Assembly (NCBI RefSeq): GCF_026212465.1 | Contig: NC_080048.1 | Span: 23,885,368 to 23,949,367 of the forward strand | DNA length: 64,000 bases | Reading direction: 5' to 3' | DNA from: Amaranthus tricolor | Lineage: Eukaryota; Streptophyta; Magnoliopsida; Caryophyllales; Amaranthaceae | In this document: positions 45,818 through 58,096 of the stretch, one piece after another | Layout: each line of letters opens with the position of its first letter | Position numbering within the stretch: position 1 is the stretch's first letter | The notes under the pieces: model-generated | What the model was told of the DNA's origin: nothing | What the model saw: only the letters and a program-made list of their open reading frames with translations | Database searches by the model: none | Position numbers and translations under genes: made by a program

Positions 45818-48800
45818 CTAGCCATCGCTGGGGAATATCCCAGAGAAGTTTGGGATCCTGTCAACATGCCTCAATGCACGCTCAGCAATTTGTCGTGTGC
45901 GATAATCTCCATGTTGAAAAGCATCGACAAGTGCAGTTCCAACATTCTGATCATTCGATATATCTAAAGCTATTTTATCAATCCGTAAAAGCCTCTCCAC
46001 CACCCAAACTGCCGTCTTCCTTAGGTTTTCTGTTCGTTTCTCCACCAAAACATCGAGGATGGGTTTGGTTCCGTCGGCTTTATGCAATATCATAGCACCT
46101 TCTTCAATATTAAGTCCATCATCCAGCAAAGTGGATAAAGCATCAAGGGATGCCTCAATAACACCCTCATTTGTGTGATCTAGAAGAGCTACCAACTTTT
46201 CAACGGCATGACCTTCAACAAGGCAAAACGTCTCCTTCAAAGAACAGAGGCCTCCATGAACGGGACATAATCCCGATATTTGGGGAGGTTTTCTAAGACA
46301 GGAGAAGATTGAAGCACACATAGTGGGTGGAGGGAACTCCGGCCTTTTTGTCAAGTTTTTTGATTGTGAAGAAATGTTCCTTAATGCCGAAGCAGAAGCT
46401 TTTTGAACATCTTCAATCCCATTTGCCTGAAGCAACTCAGTAAATATCCCTCCAAGATTTTGATCACGGCAGAAAGCCATTGATTCAGGATCTACAGCTA
46501 GCACATATGTAACCCTAGCAAGAGAACGAACTAGCCCTTCTAGGTAAGGAGTCATAAAACGGCCACCCCTTGCCTCTCCATGCCAGATTCTCTTGATTCT
46601 AGATATGATAAGTCTGAAAGTATCTTCTTCAAACATTCTCCGAGTAAGTGAAGTATTGATCTCAGGAAGTTTAGCCAATAGGCCAACTGCCACAGCCTTC
46701 TCCTCAGTGATTCCATTGTTCTCTGATATAATTCTAATAAGGGCCCCAAGCTGGCCGGCAGTAAGTAAAGCATCAGATAATTCTTGGCCCATTAAAGGTG
46801 AGAGATTATGCAGAAGTTTCACAGCAGCTAACTGCAAATCTCGCTCCTCGATGAACTGGATCAAACTGATCGTGGCACCAGAACTTTTGATGGCAGCAAC
46901 CACTTTTTCAACAGTCTTGGGACTGGTTAGTCCAACAAGAATCTGGAGGAGTTTGCGCTCAATTGAAGGACCTGTATTGCTGATAAGGTGAAGGAAACTG
47001 TGTATCGTCTCTTCAGAAACTAAGGTCTGGTTTTCAGGCCCTATTATAACTGAATCAATTTCATAACCTGAATTCACAACATTTGAGAGAATAGTAGCTG
47101 AAATCTCTTTCAATCGCATGGGGAGTTGTTTCACACCAAAACCGAATAGGTCCTTCACTAAAGGAGGAAGAATCCCGGCTTCAATCAATACCTTAGCACT
47201 TGCATCATACGATGAAATCTGATTTAATGCTTTCAAGGAGGTTTCTCTAGACTGTATGTCATCACGTTTCATGAGATTTACAAGTGATGAACCCACTGTT
47301 TTAGCTACCTGCACTTTGACGTCATTGTTAAGACTCAGCTCACCAAGAAATGAAGCCATCGATAATTTAGTATCAGGATTTCCTGTGAAGATATGTATGC
47401 ATCAGGAATTTTCATGTAGACATTCTTAATGATCATAAAATTCCAAATATCTTACTTTAAGGTTTGACATGGTATTCCTTAAGGTATCCCTGAGCTTTCC
47501 TTTAAACTATTAATTTAAATCTAGGCTATCTTTCCTTTCTGCTTGATGTATTAATTTATCTGATAGGTACGAAGTGAATTTGTATAAGGTTCAGGGAACC
47601 TAGTGAAAATTCATCATATTCTTCACTCTAAGAGAATGGATAACATGTATTAGTTCAGAAAAAGTGGCAGACAAGCGACAAGTTTGTTCAAATGCTCTAA
47701 ACAAAGTGACTAATATCAGCAGCAAGCAAGTTTGAGTGATCGAGTTTCCTGACATTGATGAGATAAAGTCATTGTATTTAGCAAAGACACCCCATGCCAA
47801 TGTCCATGGTTATTGAAAGATAGTAATTAAAACTTATGAAAAAACAGAAGAAAATGAGATAGGTGTACAAGTGTACAACATCTAGGGCTCCAAGTAAAAG
47901 AAATACTACGTAAGGAAAAAATTAGATAACAAAATCTCAAGTTTATAAGAGTAGAAAAAAAATATTGAGCAGCAAACTAAATCTTCAAATCCAAAAGTAA
48001 ATTATCCCGATAAAAGTAACCCTGTTTATTAATGGTTTTGTATATTCACCTCTTCCTCAGGTAACCTTACAATATGAAAAGCTGATCAAATTCGACAGCA
48101 CAGCTATGGGAGTTCAAATATGATTATTTTTAGACGTCTTTTATCACTATCTTCTTGTGCTTGATGGTTAGCTTGTGCAAGTGCAAGGATGACGAGAGTT
48201 TGCAAGGGGAATTGAAAGGTGTATCCACATGCATGGGAGTCTTCAAGATGCAGCAGCCATACGCGAGGTCATCGAACTGAGCACCTCCAACACCATTTAC
48301 ATGGGCATGCTAGTCATGCAGTTCACGCATAGAAGGAGTTTGGATGTCATGTGGTCTTTGCTGTTGTTCAAGTATACTTGTGATTGCGTGTGTGTGATCA
48401 AGTGCTAAACAGAAATCTTTTAAAGTGACTTGGATTGATTTTGACATTTGAGTGTTAGGTGAAAATATTCCTACAAAAACATAGTAGTGTTATAGTTGGC
48501 GGAGGATATACCATTTATTTCGACCAAAAATACAATCTTTTCAACTTTGCAATTAGGCTTGAGTAGAGAAATTCATACCCCATTTTGCTCTTGGTTATCT
48601 GGTAAACATCAACATCTAGACAAACATCTTTCTGCCCGCTAAATTACCCTGAATCCTCACCATCATCCAATAAGGAGCCAAAAAACCATGAATATCCCCA
48701 CAGTTATGCGTCACCACAATGACATCTTTCAGCCCTCCTCCCTCTTGCTTACCCAGAAAAGCACCTTCTAATTCCAGATCATTACCTAGGCCAAATTTTA

Positions 48801-51800
48801 GTTTCCCTCCACACCCCTCACACAAAAAAAATTATCTGATAGAATTAATCCATACAACTCAAATTGAACACATTTCAAACATCAAACCCAAACATTTTTT
48901 TGAAATTGAACTACTACTACTACCACCACTACTACCACTATAAGAAGAAAAAAAGCGAAAATTAAGATGAAAGAAGATAAATGCTCAGACTGAACTTATC
49001 ACTCATTGTTCTCTGCCTTCTCTCTCATCTTTAACCTTTTTACTTTTTAAATTTTTCTCTGTATATGCTAGGGTTTTCGTTGGAACTAGACACCTTAACC
49101 CATATAAAAACTGTCTTTTCTAAACTTTTATTGTCTTAGTATGCACGTCCCGCTGAAGTAGTACTTCCTACTTTTTCTTTTTTGTTTTACTTTTCCTATT
49201 TGTTTTTGTTTTCCCCTTTTTTGGAAAAATAGTCCTGGATAATTTCACCTATTGCGCATCTGCAGCACCTTTCCCGCATTTTAACCTGCTACTACAGGTA
49301 GCTACTAGCCATTACACTCACTTTTTCTTTCTCCTTATGCATTTTGTTGGTCTACTCTTACTCCTCTTTGGTGATAGGTATCCATAGTAGCCAATTAAAA
49401 TATAGAAAGGAGTGTTGTTAGCAAAAAAATATAAAAGATTGGATTATTTAGAAATGATCAATAGTAGGGATTATTCACAACTAATGGACAATAGGTGGGA
49501 TTATTCAAGACAATATTTCATTTTTTTTATTTTCTTTTTCTTTTATTCTCTTCTTAATTCATTAAACTCCTCTCATTTATTTTTTTCTTTTAATCCTTAA
49601 ATTTTAAATTCTTTATATTATATATATGATTTTTTTTAAATTTGAATTCTTGTACTCGTGTTCAACAGTAGGACGATGTCCCTATATCCTAAAATTCTAC
49701 AAATACCGTACCGAACTGATGTAGCATCACCTACATCTAACTCTCATGAGCTAGCTAAGATCAATACAATGGTACATCAAATGGAAGACGCTCAAATTCA
49801 AAGTCCAAATGTCAAGCCCTTTAATTTCGTAGTCATGAACTAAGTCTTCATTAATTTGAGTCTTTTATTTTATTTCAAATATTTGAGTCCTTTAGAAATG
49901 ATTAAGCCAGGTTTAGGATCAAGCTTAATCATGTCTCATGTTCAGTTAGTTGAGTTGTAATTTTCTTTTAAGTCTAGTATTTATTTTTTGACTCAAATGG
50001 GTTTGAAATGTACAAAGTGTGTGAAGCAAGAATCAAAGCAAAACATTCAGCCATAAAATCAGCAAAATGGCTGAAAATCATCAAGGATATATGAAGATTA
50101 TTGAAAAACATTTTCAAATCAAGCCAATCACTTTATTTCCAAATATCCTCTAGATTTCAAAATATAGCAGTTGGAAACTTGCTTTTATCCTCTAGATTTC
50201 AAAATATAGCTATTGGGAGCTTGCTTTTGTGTAATATTCAGATTTTTTTCTTGCAAGTTGTAATCTTTGGTAGCTGAATTCTTTAGCATAAATAGGCTGC
50301 TTGCTCTCTTGCAATTCACTCACTTCCATTACATTTTAATACAAATAACCTTTGAGCATTTCTTATTCCTTCTTTGCAATTTAATTTTAACTTGGATTAG
50401 TTGAAAGTAAGTTGAAGTTCCTTTGCTTTTCATTCTTTTGGCTAAAGATTGAATGTGTTCTTAGGAGCCTATAGCTTTAATTTCGTGGTGAATTCTGTAT
50501 CGAAATTAAACATTTGGTTCAGCCATTTTTAAGTTGTTCAGTCAACATATCTATTCTTAATTTTCCTTGTTTCAAAACCTCAAAAATCACAAAACAATTC
50601 CATTACAATAGAAACTTATTAGCCTTATTTATTGAATTCGAAACTTCAAAATACAAACGTGTGTTTATAGTTTGGTTCTTATTTAATACATAGCCATCCT
50701 ATATCATCTTGGTATCAGATCCAAGGCTATGCTCCGAGCCTTAATTTTCATTCAGAAAACGCTATGTCTCAAAGTGGTGAAGATGAACCGAGAGATTTAA
50801 GCAAAATTATTGAAGAACAAAACGCGACAATCAAGTATCTTCAAGCCCAACTCAAAGAATTCCTACACCTCAAACGCACAATGAGGGAAGTGGGGATGAA
50901 GAGTCCGAAAGTTCTAAAACTAATAGAAAAACAAGCCGTGGAAGTGATCATAAAGTCGACATTCCAGAAGTTGAAGGAAGATTAGATGGAGATGAGTTCC
51001 TTGAATGGGTAAGAACCATTAAAAGAGTATTTGATTACAAGAATACAGATGAAGAAAAGAAGGTAAAGATAGTAGCATTAAAATTGCGCAAATATGCTTC
51101 TACTTGGTGGGCTAGCAAATGTGCAAAACGAGAAAGAGAAGGGAAAGATAAGATTAAATTATGGGAAAAGATGAAGAAGCAAATGAAGGAAAAATTTCCG
51201 CCTTCATACTACATGCAAGAGAATTTCACCAAACTTCAACATCTACAACAAGATGGCAGGAGTGTAGAAGAATATGGTCGAGAATTTGAAACCATGATCA
51301 TGAGATGCGACCTTAAGGAGGATGATCATCAAACCTTGGAAAGATTTTTAAATGGTTTAGATTCAAAAATCAGAAACATTGTTGAATTACAACCTTATAC
51401 TTGCCTTGATGATTTAATTAACCTTGCCACATAAAGTGGATGAACAACAAAAAACTAAAATGAAGGAAATCTCACGTTTCACTTCATCAAGAACTAACAA
51501 CTTCAATTCCAACCAAAAGAACACCACCTATTCTTAAGCCCATTCGCAAGATTCAAAAGCTTTGCAAAACAATCCTTCAAAGCAGCCCCTTAGCGTGCCG
51601 AATACAGCCAAACCAATCACTAACTCATTCACACCTAGAAGATGTTTTAAGTGTCAAGGCCTAGGACATATTTCTTCCGAATGCCCGAACCAAAAAATGG
51701 TGAACTTGGTTGAGTTTGAAGATTATCAAGAAGAAAACGAGGAGGAATTCGTTGAAAATGACGTACTTAATGAGGAAATGGTATATCCGTATGAAGGAGA

Positions 51801-54800
51801 ACTACTGGTCATGCGAAGAGCTCTTAGTGGGGTCAAAGCCAAAGATCCCAACCAACAAAGGGAAGCAATATTCCACACAAAATGCACGGTTAAACGTAAG
51901 ATTTGTTCGCTTATCATTGATGGAGGAAGTTGCACTAATGTCGCTTCAAAGACTATGGTGGACAAGCTTAATCTCACCACTACTCCACACCTCGAACCAT
52001 ACATGATTCAATGGTTGAATTAAAACAAAGGTATTCCTGTAAACTCTCAAGTTTTACTATCGTTTTCAATTGGCAATAGTTATAAGGAGAGTCTTTTATG
52101 TGATGTTATACCTATGGATGCTTGTCATGTTTTATTAGGTAGACCATGACAATATGATAGAAAAGTTATGCATAATGGTTTTAAAAACACACATACTTTT
52201 GTTTTAAATAACAAAAAGATAACTTTAGCACCATATGCACCTACCGCTGATTCTAAATTGCAAGCCACTCTAACTAATTTTCATTCTTTAATTCCTATAC
52301 TAAAAGGTGAACAACATGAATTTATGGAAAGAAAAGAATTGAAATTGTTATTTGAAGAGGCCGAAACTGTTTTGCATGATCACCCTTTGATTGAACCTTT
52401 GCTTGATGAATTTGCTCATGTTTTTCCTATTGAGATACCTAATGGACTTCCACCAAAAACGGACATACAACATAAGATTGATTTCATTCCTGGTTCCACA
52501 TTGCCTAACAAACCAGCCTATAGAACTAATCCTAAGGAAACCGAAGAGATTAGGAGACAAGTTGATGAATTGCTGGCTAAAGGATTGATTAGAGAATCCA
52601 TAAGTCCTTGTGTCGTTCCTACCTTACTTGTGCCTAAGAAGAATGGAGAAATGAGGATATGTGTGGATAGTAGTGCCATTAATAGAATCACTATCAAATA
52701 TAAATTTCCCATACTTAGACTTAATGATTTGTTAGATGATTTATATGGTTCAAAAGTTTTCTCTAAGATTGACCTTAGGAGTGGATATCACCAAGTTCGG
52801 ATCCATGAGGGGGATGAGTGGAAAACCGCATTTAAGACTAACGAAGGACTTTATGAATGTTAGTTATGCCCTTTGGTTTGTCTAATGCTCCTTCTACCTT
52901 TATGAGACTTATGAACTAAACCTTAAAGCCTTTCTTGGGTCATTTTGTAGTGGTTTATTTTGATGATATTTTGGTGTATAGTCAAAGTGAAGATGAACAT
53001 GTTGATCATTTTCGTCAAGTATTTAGTGTGCTAGCTAAGGAAAAGTTGTATGGTAATTTGGAGAAATATCAATTCTTTTCATAGTCAGTTAAGTTTCTTG
53101 GGTTTATTGTGTCGATTGAGGGGATAAAAGCTGATGAGAAGAAAGTTGAGGCAATAAAGGATTGGCCTATTCCTACCACAATTCACCAAGTTAGATCATT
53201 CCATGGTTTAGCTTCTTTTTGTAGGATATTTGTCCCTAACTTTAGTTCTATCATGGCCCCTATCACCGAACTCACAAAACTTAAGACTTTTGGATGGAAC
53301 TCCAACGCACGAGTAGCCTTTGAAACCATCAAAAACAAACTTACAAAAGCACATGTTCTAGCTTTGCCTAATTTTGATGATGTTTGAGTGTGATGCATCT
53401 AGGGTAGGTTTTGGAGATGTCCTTACTCAAAACAACAAGCCCCTTGCTTACTTTAGTGAGAAACTCAATGATGCCAAAAGGAAATACTCTACATATGATA
53501 GGGAGTTTTATGCTATCATTAGATGTTTGGAACATTGAAGACATTATTTGATTGCCAAAGAATTTGTGTTACATTCAGACCATGAAGCCCTAAAGTTTTC
53601 AAAGCCAACACAAACTTCAATCTAGACATGCTAAGTGGGTCGAGTTCCTACAAAGCTTTCATTTCACCATTAAACACAAAGCGGGTAAACTAAACACCGA
53701 AGCTGATGCTTTATCTAGGAGATACTTGCTTTTGAGTACTTTGAATACTAAGGTTGTAGGAATGGAATTATTAAAGGATTGCTATATTGATGATGTTGAT
53801 TTTGGAGAAGTTTTCGATTGCTATATTGATGATATTGCTTTTGAGTACTTTGAATACTTTGAATACTTGCTTTTGAGAACTTTGATTAAGGAGTTTCATG
53901 AAGGTGGAGTTGGAGGACATTTTGGGGAAGAAAAGACCATAGTTTTAGTGAGTGAGACCTTCTATTGGCCCAAACTTGCTAAGGATGTCATTCATGTTAT
54001 CAAGAGGTGTGTCCAATATCTAAAAGCCAAAGCCCACAAAACATCTCAAGGCCTTTACCAACCTCTTCCTACACCACAAAACCCATGGGAGGATGTGAGC
54101 TTAGATTTCATCACCGGACTTCCTAGAACCTCAAACCATAAGGATTCTATCATGGTTGTTGTTGATAGGTTTTTTAAGATGTCCCATTTCGTTGCTTGTC
54201 ATACTACTCATGATGCCATTCATATTGCTAATCTTTACTTTAAGGAGATAGTAAGACTACATGGGATAACAAGAAGTATGGTGAGTGATAGAGATTCAAA
54301 GTTTCTTAGTCATTTTTGGCTTACTTTGTGGAAAAAGATGGGAACCAAGCTTAACTTTAGTAGTTCTAGCCACCCCCAAACTGATGGTCAAACCGAAGTA
54401 ACCAATAGGACCTTAGGAACCTTGTTGCGTGCCCTCATTACTAAGAATCCTAAACAATAGGAACAATTGCTACCACATGTTGAATTTGCTTGTAATCGCG
54501 TTCCTAGCAAGACCACTGGGTTTTCTACTTTCTTTGTGGTTTATGGCCTTAACCCATTAACCCCTATCGATCTTACGCCTTTTCCTACACCTTTGAAGTT
54601 TAGTCATGATGCCGAGTCTAGAGCCAATGAGATTCAAAAGGAGCATAAGCAAGTTGTGGAAAAGATTGAGAAAATGAATGAGAAGGTTAAGGAAAGAGTG
54701 GATCAAAAGAGAAAAGAAATGATTTTTAAAGAAGGCAACTTGGTATGAATTTACTTGAGAAAGGATAGGTTTCCCACACAAAGGAAATCAAAGTTAAGTG

Positions 54801-57210
54801 CTAGAATTGATGGACCATTCGAAATTTTGAAAAAAGTAAATGACAATGCTTACAAACTAGAGCTACCTAGTAGGTATGTTGTGTCTTCTACTTTCAATGT
54901 TGCAAATTTGATTCCTTTTCATGAGGACATGTTACCAAGCTTGAGGTCAAGCTTTTCTAAAGAAGGGGAGGATGATGTAAGATCACCTACATCTAATTCT
55001 CATAAGTTAGCTAAGATCAATACAATAATACATCAAACGGAAGACGCCCAAATTCAAAGTCCAAATGTTAAGCCCTTTAATTTCGTAGTCATGAACTAAG
55101 TCTTCATTAATTTGAGTCTTTTATTTCATTTCAAATATTTGAGTCCTTTAGAAATGATTAAGCCAGGTTTAGGATCAAGCTTAATCATGTCTCATGTTTA
55201 GTTAGTTGAGTTGTAATTTTCTTTTAAGTCTAGTATTTATTTTTTGGCTCAAATGGGTTCGAAATTTACAAAGTGTGTGAAGCAAGAATCGAAGAAAAAC
55301 ATTCAGTCATAAAATCAGCAAAATGGCTGAAAATCATCAAGGATATATGAAGATTATTGAAGGACATTTGCAAATCAAGTCAAATCAAGCCAATCACTTT
55401 ATTTCTAAATATCCTCTAGATTTCAAAATTTAGCTGTTGGAAACTTGCTTTTATCCTCTAGATTTCAAAATATAGCTATTGGGAGCTTGCTTTTGTGTAA
55501 TATTCAGATTTTTTTCTTGCAAGTTGTAATCTTTAGTAGCTGAATTCTTTAGCATAAATAGGCTACTTGCTCTCTTGTAATTCACTCACCTCCATTACAT
55601 TTTAATACAAACAACCTTTGAGCATTTCTTGTTCCTTCTTTGCAATTTAATTTTAACTTGGATTAGTTGAAAGTAAGTTGAAGTTTCTTTGCTTTTCATT
55701 CTTTTGGCTAAAGATTGAATGTGTTTTTAGGATCCTATAGCTTTAATTTCGTGGTGAATTCTGTATCGAACTTAAACCTTTGGTTCAGCCATTTTTAAGT
55801 TGTTCAGCCAACATATCTATTCTTAATTTTCCTTGTTTCAAAACCTCAAAAATCACAAAACAATTCTATTACAATAGGAACTTTTCAGCCTTATTTATTG
55901 AATTCGAAACTTCAAAATATAAACGGGTGTTTATAGTTTGGTTCTTGTTTAATACATAGCCAACCTATATCACGAACACTAGGATCTGCACCCGTATCCA
56001 ATACCCATCCCTGAGTCCAAGTAACTATGGTAGAACCGTAGAAGTTAAGCAACATGCATCAGTAGCCTATAGCTCTACTGAGATTTTCCTAGGAGCGGAG
56101 TCTGGAGAGAGTACTCTGTTTCTTAAATCTCTGTTTCAACCACACAAATCAAAGAAACAAAAATCAAATACGAAGGTGAAAGGGAATATACCTTCAAGAA
56201 GGAGTGTTAGAAGGGGCTGAAGTCTACCATTTTCAGCCATCAGTCGCACATTGCTTTCACTCTGAGCTAGATTATCTAGTGTTTTATTAACTTTCTCAAC
56301 AGTTAAAACATTTTCAGAATTACTGCCGGTCATCCCCACTAAGAAAATAACTGCGCCATTTATTGAGCCTATTTTCTCAGAAAGATTCTGAGATTTGGAA
56401 AGCTCATAAAGCAAAGAAATAGCTTCTTCTTTTTCTTTCTCTGATGACCGAGGGGACAAAAGTTTGACAATGGTACGTACAGTGCCTCCCTCACCCATTG
56501 CTTCCTGCAAAACACAACATAAAACTTGTAACTGAAACTTCTATTACTTATTGAAAGGAACATTAGCATAATAAAAATTTAAGATTCAGATACAACGAAT
56601 AGTTCATATTATCTGTACTCAAAAGTATTAATCAAGACAAGAGATAAACCTTCATATCCGAGTCCTGTTCTGCTATGACCCGAAGAGTTTCCAAGGCTTT
56701 ACATCGAACTTTCCTACTACTGTTTCTAAGCATTTCCACAATTGAATTCACTACCTGTGAATTATGAACGGCATTCTTGTTTGATTTTGATCTGCTTTCT
56801 TTAGAAATACATTCAACATGTCTCAAAGCTTTAAGAATGTCCTTAGGAGAAGCGTCCGCCGACAATGACCTCCGTGCCATATCAAGCTGTGCGGCTTCAT
56901 TCCTGGCAATCCATTCTTCAATTGTGTTCCTCAGCGCTATACTAGGATTCAAATATGTACTTTTTAGGTCTTTTGAAGTTAATGGACAAGTAGGCTTCTT
57001 TCCACTTTCTTTACACTCTCTAAACCATTTCTCAATTGCCTCCCGTTCAAAAGTATTCCCGTTTTCTATGGTTACTGGGTCTCGCATCAGCTGGTTTGTT
57101 AAAGGGCAAACAAATGGGCTGAATATAGGCTCTACATGCAGCTTCTCGACTAGAGAGCTGTCATCTGACTGACTATCAAGGTCAGTACTTCCACCTGAGC
57201 CCCCACTCAT
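45818..57210 (-). CDS. U-box/ARM-repeat E3 ubiquitin ligase (PUB43/PUB44-like)
   Basis: Transfers ubiquitin from an E2 to substrates chosen by its ARM repeats. PUB44 (SAUL1) of Arabidopsis acts at the plasma membrane and restrains senescence and cell death; which paralogue this is cannot be told here. Exons on the minus strand: 57210-56650, 56504-56192 and 47382-45818, with GT-AG introns of 145 and 8809 bp. The spliced frame is exactly 813 codons (812 aa), matching the family (about 800-811). The U-box spans about residues 27-102 ([60 protein letters not shown]). From about 130 to the end are ARM repeats, among them [20 protein letters not shown] and [23 protein letters not shown] 57210 is preferred to 57240 because TTTACAG at 57224-57230 looks like the acceptor of a 5'-UTR intron. 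No stop or shift is seen. Intron 2 holds a CRM-like retrotransposon, and a copia LTR begins 97 bases after the stop. Confidence 0.93.
47383..49649 (-). other. PUB intron 2, exon 3-proximal part
   Basis: Ends CTTCACAG before the third exon. Mostly AT-rich. A frame at 48825-48616 on the minus strand ([14 protein letters not shown], then [20 protein letters not shown]) is less AT-rich than its surroundings and not low-complexity. I recognise no family, and no ATG opens it. It may be a captured gene scrap. 49030-49250 is T-rich with CTCTCTCATC-type tracts. Confidence 0.5.
49650..49716 (-). mobile_element. hAT-like element remnant, part outside the CRM 5' LTR
   Basis: GACGATGTCCCTATATCCTA and AAATTCTACAAATACCGTAC align with the reverse complement of the end of the element at 61757 (CGATGTTTGCATATCCTAGA, AATTATCGTACCGG). 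It continues beyond the CRM insertion at 55978-56029. Confidence 0.6.
49717..50706 (+). repeat. 5' LTR of the CRM-like element
   Basis: 990 bp beginning TGATGTAGCATCACCTACAT. A TATA-like GCATAAATAGGCTGC lies near 50288. It ends CATCCTATATCA, two bases before the PBS. Confidence 0.92.
50764..51700 (+). pseudogene. CRM-like gag
   Basis: From ATG 50764 ([20 protein letters not shown]), with a coiled-coil-like N-terminus. Frame changes lie near 50960 and 51430. The capsid region has [37 protein letters not shown] and [20 protein letters not shown]. The knuckle [17 protein letters not shown] is near 51645. Typical of plant chromovirus Gag; not intact. Confidence 0.88.
51700..53400 (+). pseudogene. 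CRM-like protease and reverse transcriptase
   Basis: The protease motif is [20 protein letters not shown] (near 51910), followed by stops at 52021 and 52148. RT includes [40 protein letters not shown] and [21 protein letters not shown] one-base insertion after GLYE at about 52857 shifts the frame. The catalytic box [17 protein letters not shown] follows near 52950. A TAG interrupts near 53083, and the RT thumb/connection ([20 protein letters not shown]) runs to about 53390. Confidence 0.88.
53400..55099 (+). pseudogene. CRM-like RNase H and integrase, ending inside the 3' LTR
   Basis: RNase H is readable as [20 protein letters not shown] and [15 protein letters not shown] with a stop near 53538. 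Integrase has the catalytic acids in [37 protein letters not shown] and [15 protein letters not shown]. Stops lie near 54460 and 54746. The C-terminal part ([34 protein letters not shown]) continues through the polypurine tract and 127 bases into the 3' LTR before stopping at 55097. This is an arrangement known in CRM elements, where the C-terminal extension is partly LTR-encoded. Confidence 0.85.
54973..55972 (+). repeat. 3' LTR of the CRM-like element
   Basis: 1000 bp beginning TGATGTAAGATCACCTACAT and ending CAACCTATATCA. It differs from the 5' LTR by scattered substitutions and a 10-bp insertion near 55380 (AAATCAAGTC duplicated). Confidence 0.92.
55978..56029 (-). mobile_element. hAT-like element remnant, terminal part beyond the CRM insertion
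   Basis: GGATCTGCACCCGTATCC, AATACCCATCCCTGAGTCCA and AGTAACTATG match the reverse complement of the 61757 element's left end (CTACGTTACTTGAGCTTGGG...). With 49650-49716 it shows that the CRM-like element landed about 50 bp from the tip of an older hAT-like element. Confidence 0.65.
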
Positions 57211-57223
57211 ATGTAATACTTCT

Positions 57224-58096
57224 CTGTAAATATAAAACAAAATTGCACATAAATTGATTAGTACATACGACTTGATTCTTCACAGATTAACTGAAATTTA
57301 TATCTTAAATGATCCACAATTATAAACAAATTTAGAAGAAAAAGGAAGCTTAAGTATCATTCAATATGTACAAGGGTACAAGACCCCAAGCATACTAGTT
57401 TGCACATTATCATAAACACAATTACCCCAATACTCAAAAAACAAATATATCCTATTTTACATAGGTCAATATAAGAACCTTACTCCAACAAATAGAATGA
57501 GACATAAAGAAAAATGCTCCATTTCTTTTATTCCTAATCCTGGAGTCACACTTGGACCTCACCTTTGTACACAAGGCAAGCAAGTTTGTTGTTTGTGGTG
57601 GTGCTCTCCTCTTATGTCCTTATATTTTTAAGGCTAAAGATAAAACTATTCTTTAACAATTAGTACGTTCAACACTCATATCTAAAACAATTGTATAATA
57701 TTATAAAATCTAACATGTAATTCACTAATTGTTAGCTTCCATCTGCATGTTGTTTATCTGTACTACTTTTTCTCTTATGGAGGCCTCAAAAATTTGAAAA
57801 ACTAAACATGAAAATTTACCCTATCTCTCAAAGGATTAAAACCAGATCGAATTTACAAAACCAAAAGGATCTTTCACAAGGTAACCCCATGATTTATAAA
57901 ACATCACAAGGTAAACTTATATTTTCCATAAACAAAAAGGCATGAAGTGCTTCAATGGTTTGAAAACATTCACGATGTACTACTAAGAGCAGTAAACAAA
58001 TAACCATTACTTGATACCCCACCAATTAAGACAAGTAAATATCAAACAAAGGTTAATCAGTTCTAGTTGAACACCAATGAAACCACCTTGGCGCTT
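57224..58096 (-). promoter_or_regulatory. Upstream region of the PUB gene
   Basis: Probably holds a 5'-UTR intron (acceptor-like TTTACAG at 57224-57230 on the minus strand), the 5' UTR and the promoter. AT-rich with no ORF of note. The core promoter position cannot be fixed. Confidence 0.4.

Larger units (their letters stand above)
49717..55972 (+). mobile_element. CRM-like Ty3/gypsy chromovirus in PUB intron 2
   Basis: A 6256-bp element on the plus strand, antisense to PUB. LTRs are at 49717-50706 and 54973-55972 (TGATGTA...CTATATCA), with target duplication CGAAC (49712-49716 and 55973-55977). A PBS TTGGTATCAGATCCAAG (initiator Met tRNA type) begins at 50709. The polypurine tract AAAGAAGGGGAGGA ends at about 54972. 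About 14 substitutions in the 320 bp I compared by eye give about 4-5% LTR divergence. The TGATG LTR start, the integrase without a typical chromodomain, and a pol frame that runs into the 3' LTR all recall the CRM lineage; the lineage call is moderate. Internal stops show it cannot move by itself. Confidence 0.9.

Noticed and set aside
56035..56110. 5S rRNA-like word GAAGTTAAGC
   Set aside because: Only this box A-like decamer and a vague downstream resemblance match; the rest of a 5S gene is absent.
57208..57240. Upstream start codon of the PUB protein at 57240
   Set aside because: The extra ten residues match nothing conserved, and TTTACAG between the two ATGs looks like a splice acceptor, so 57210 is the better start.
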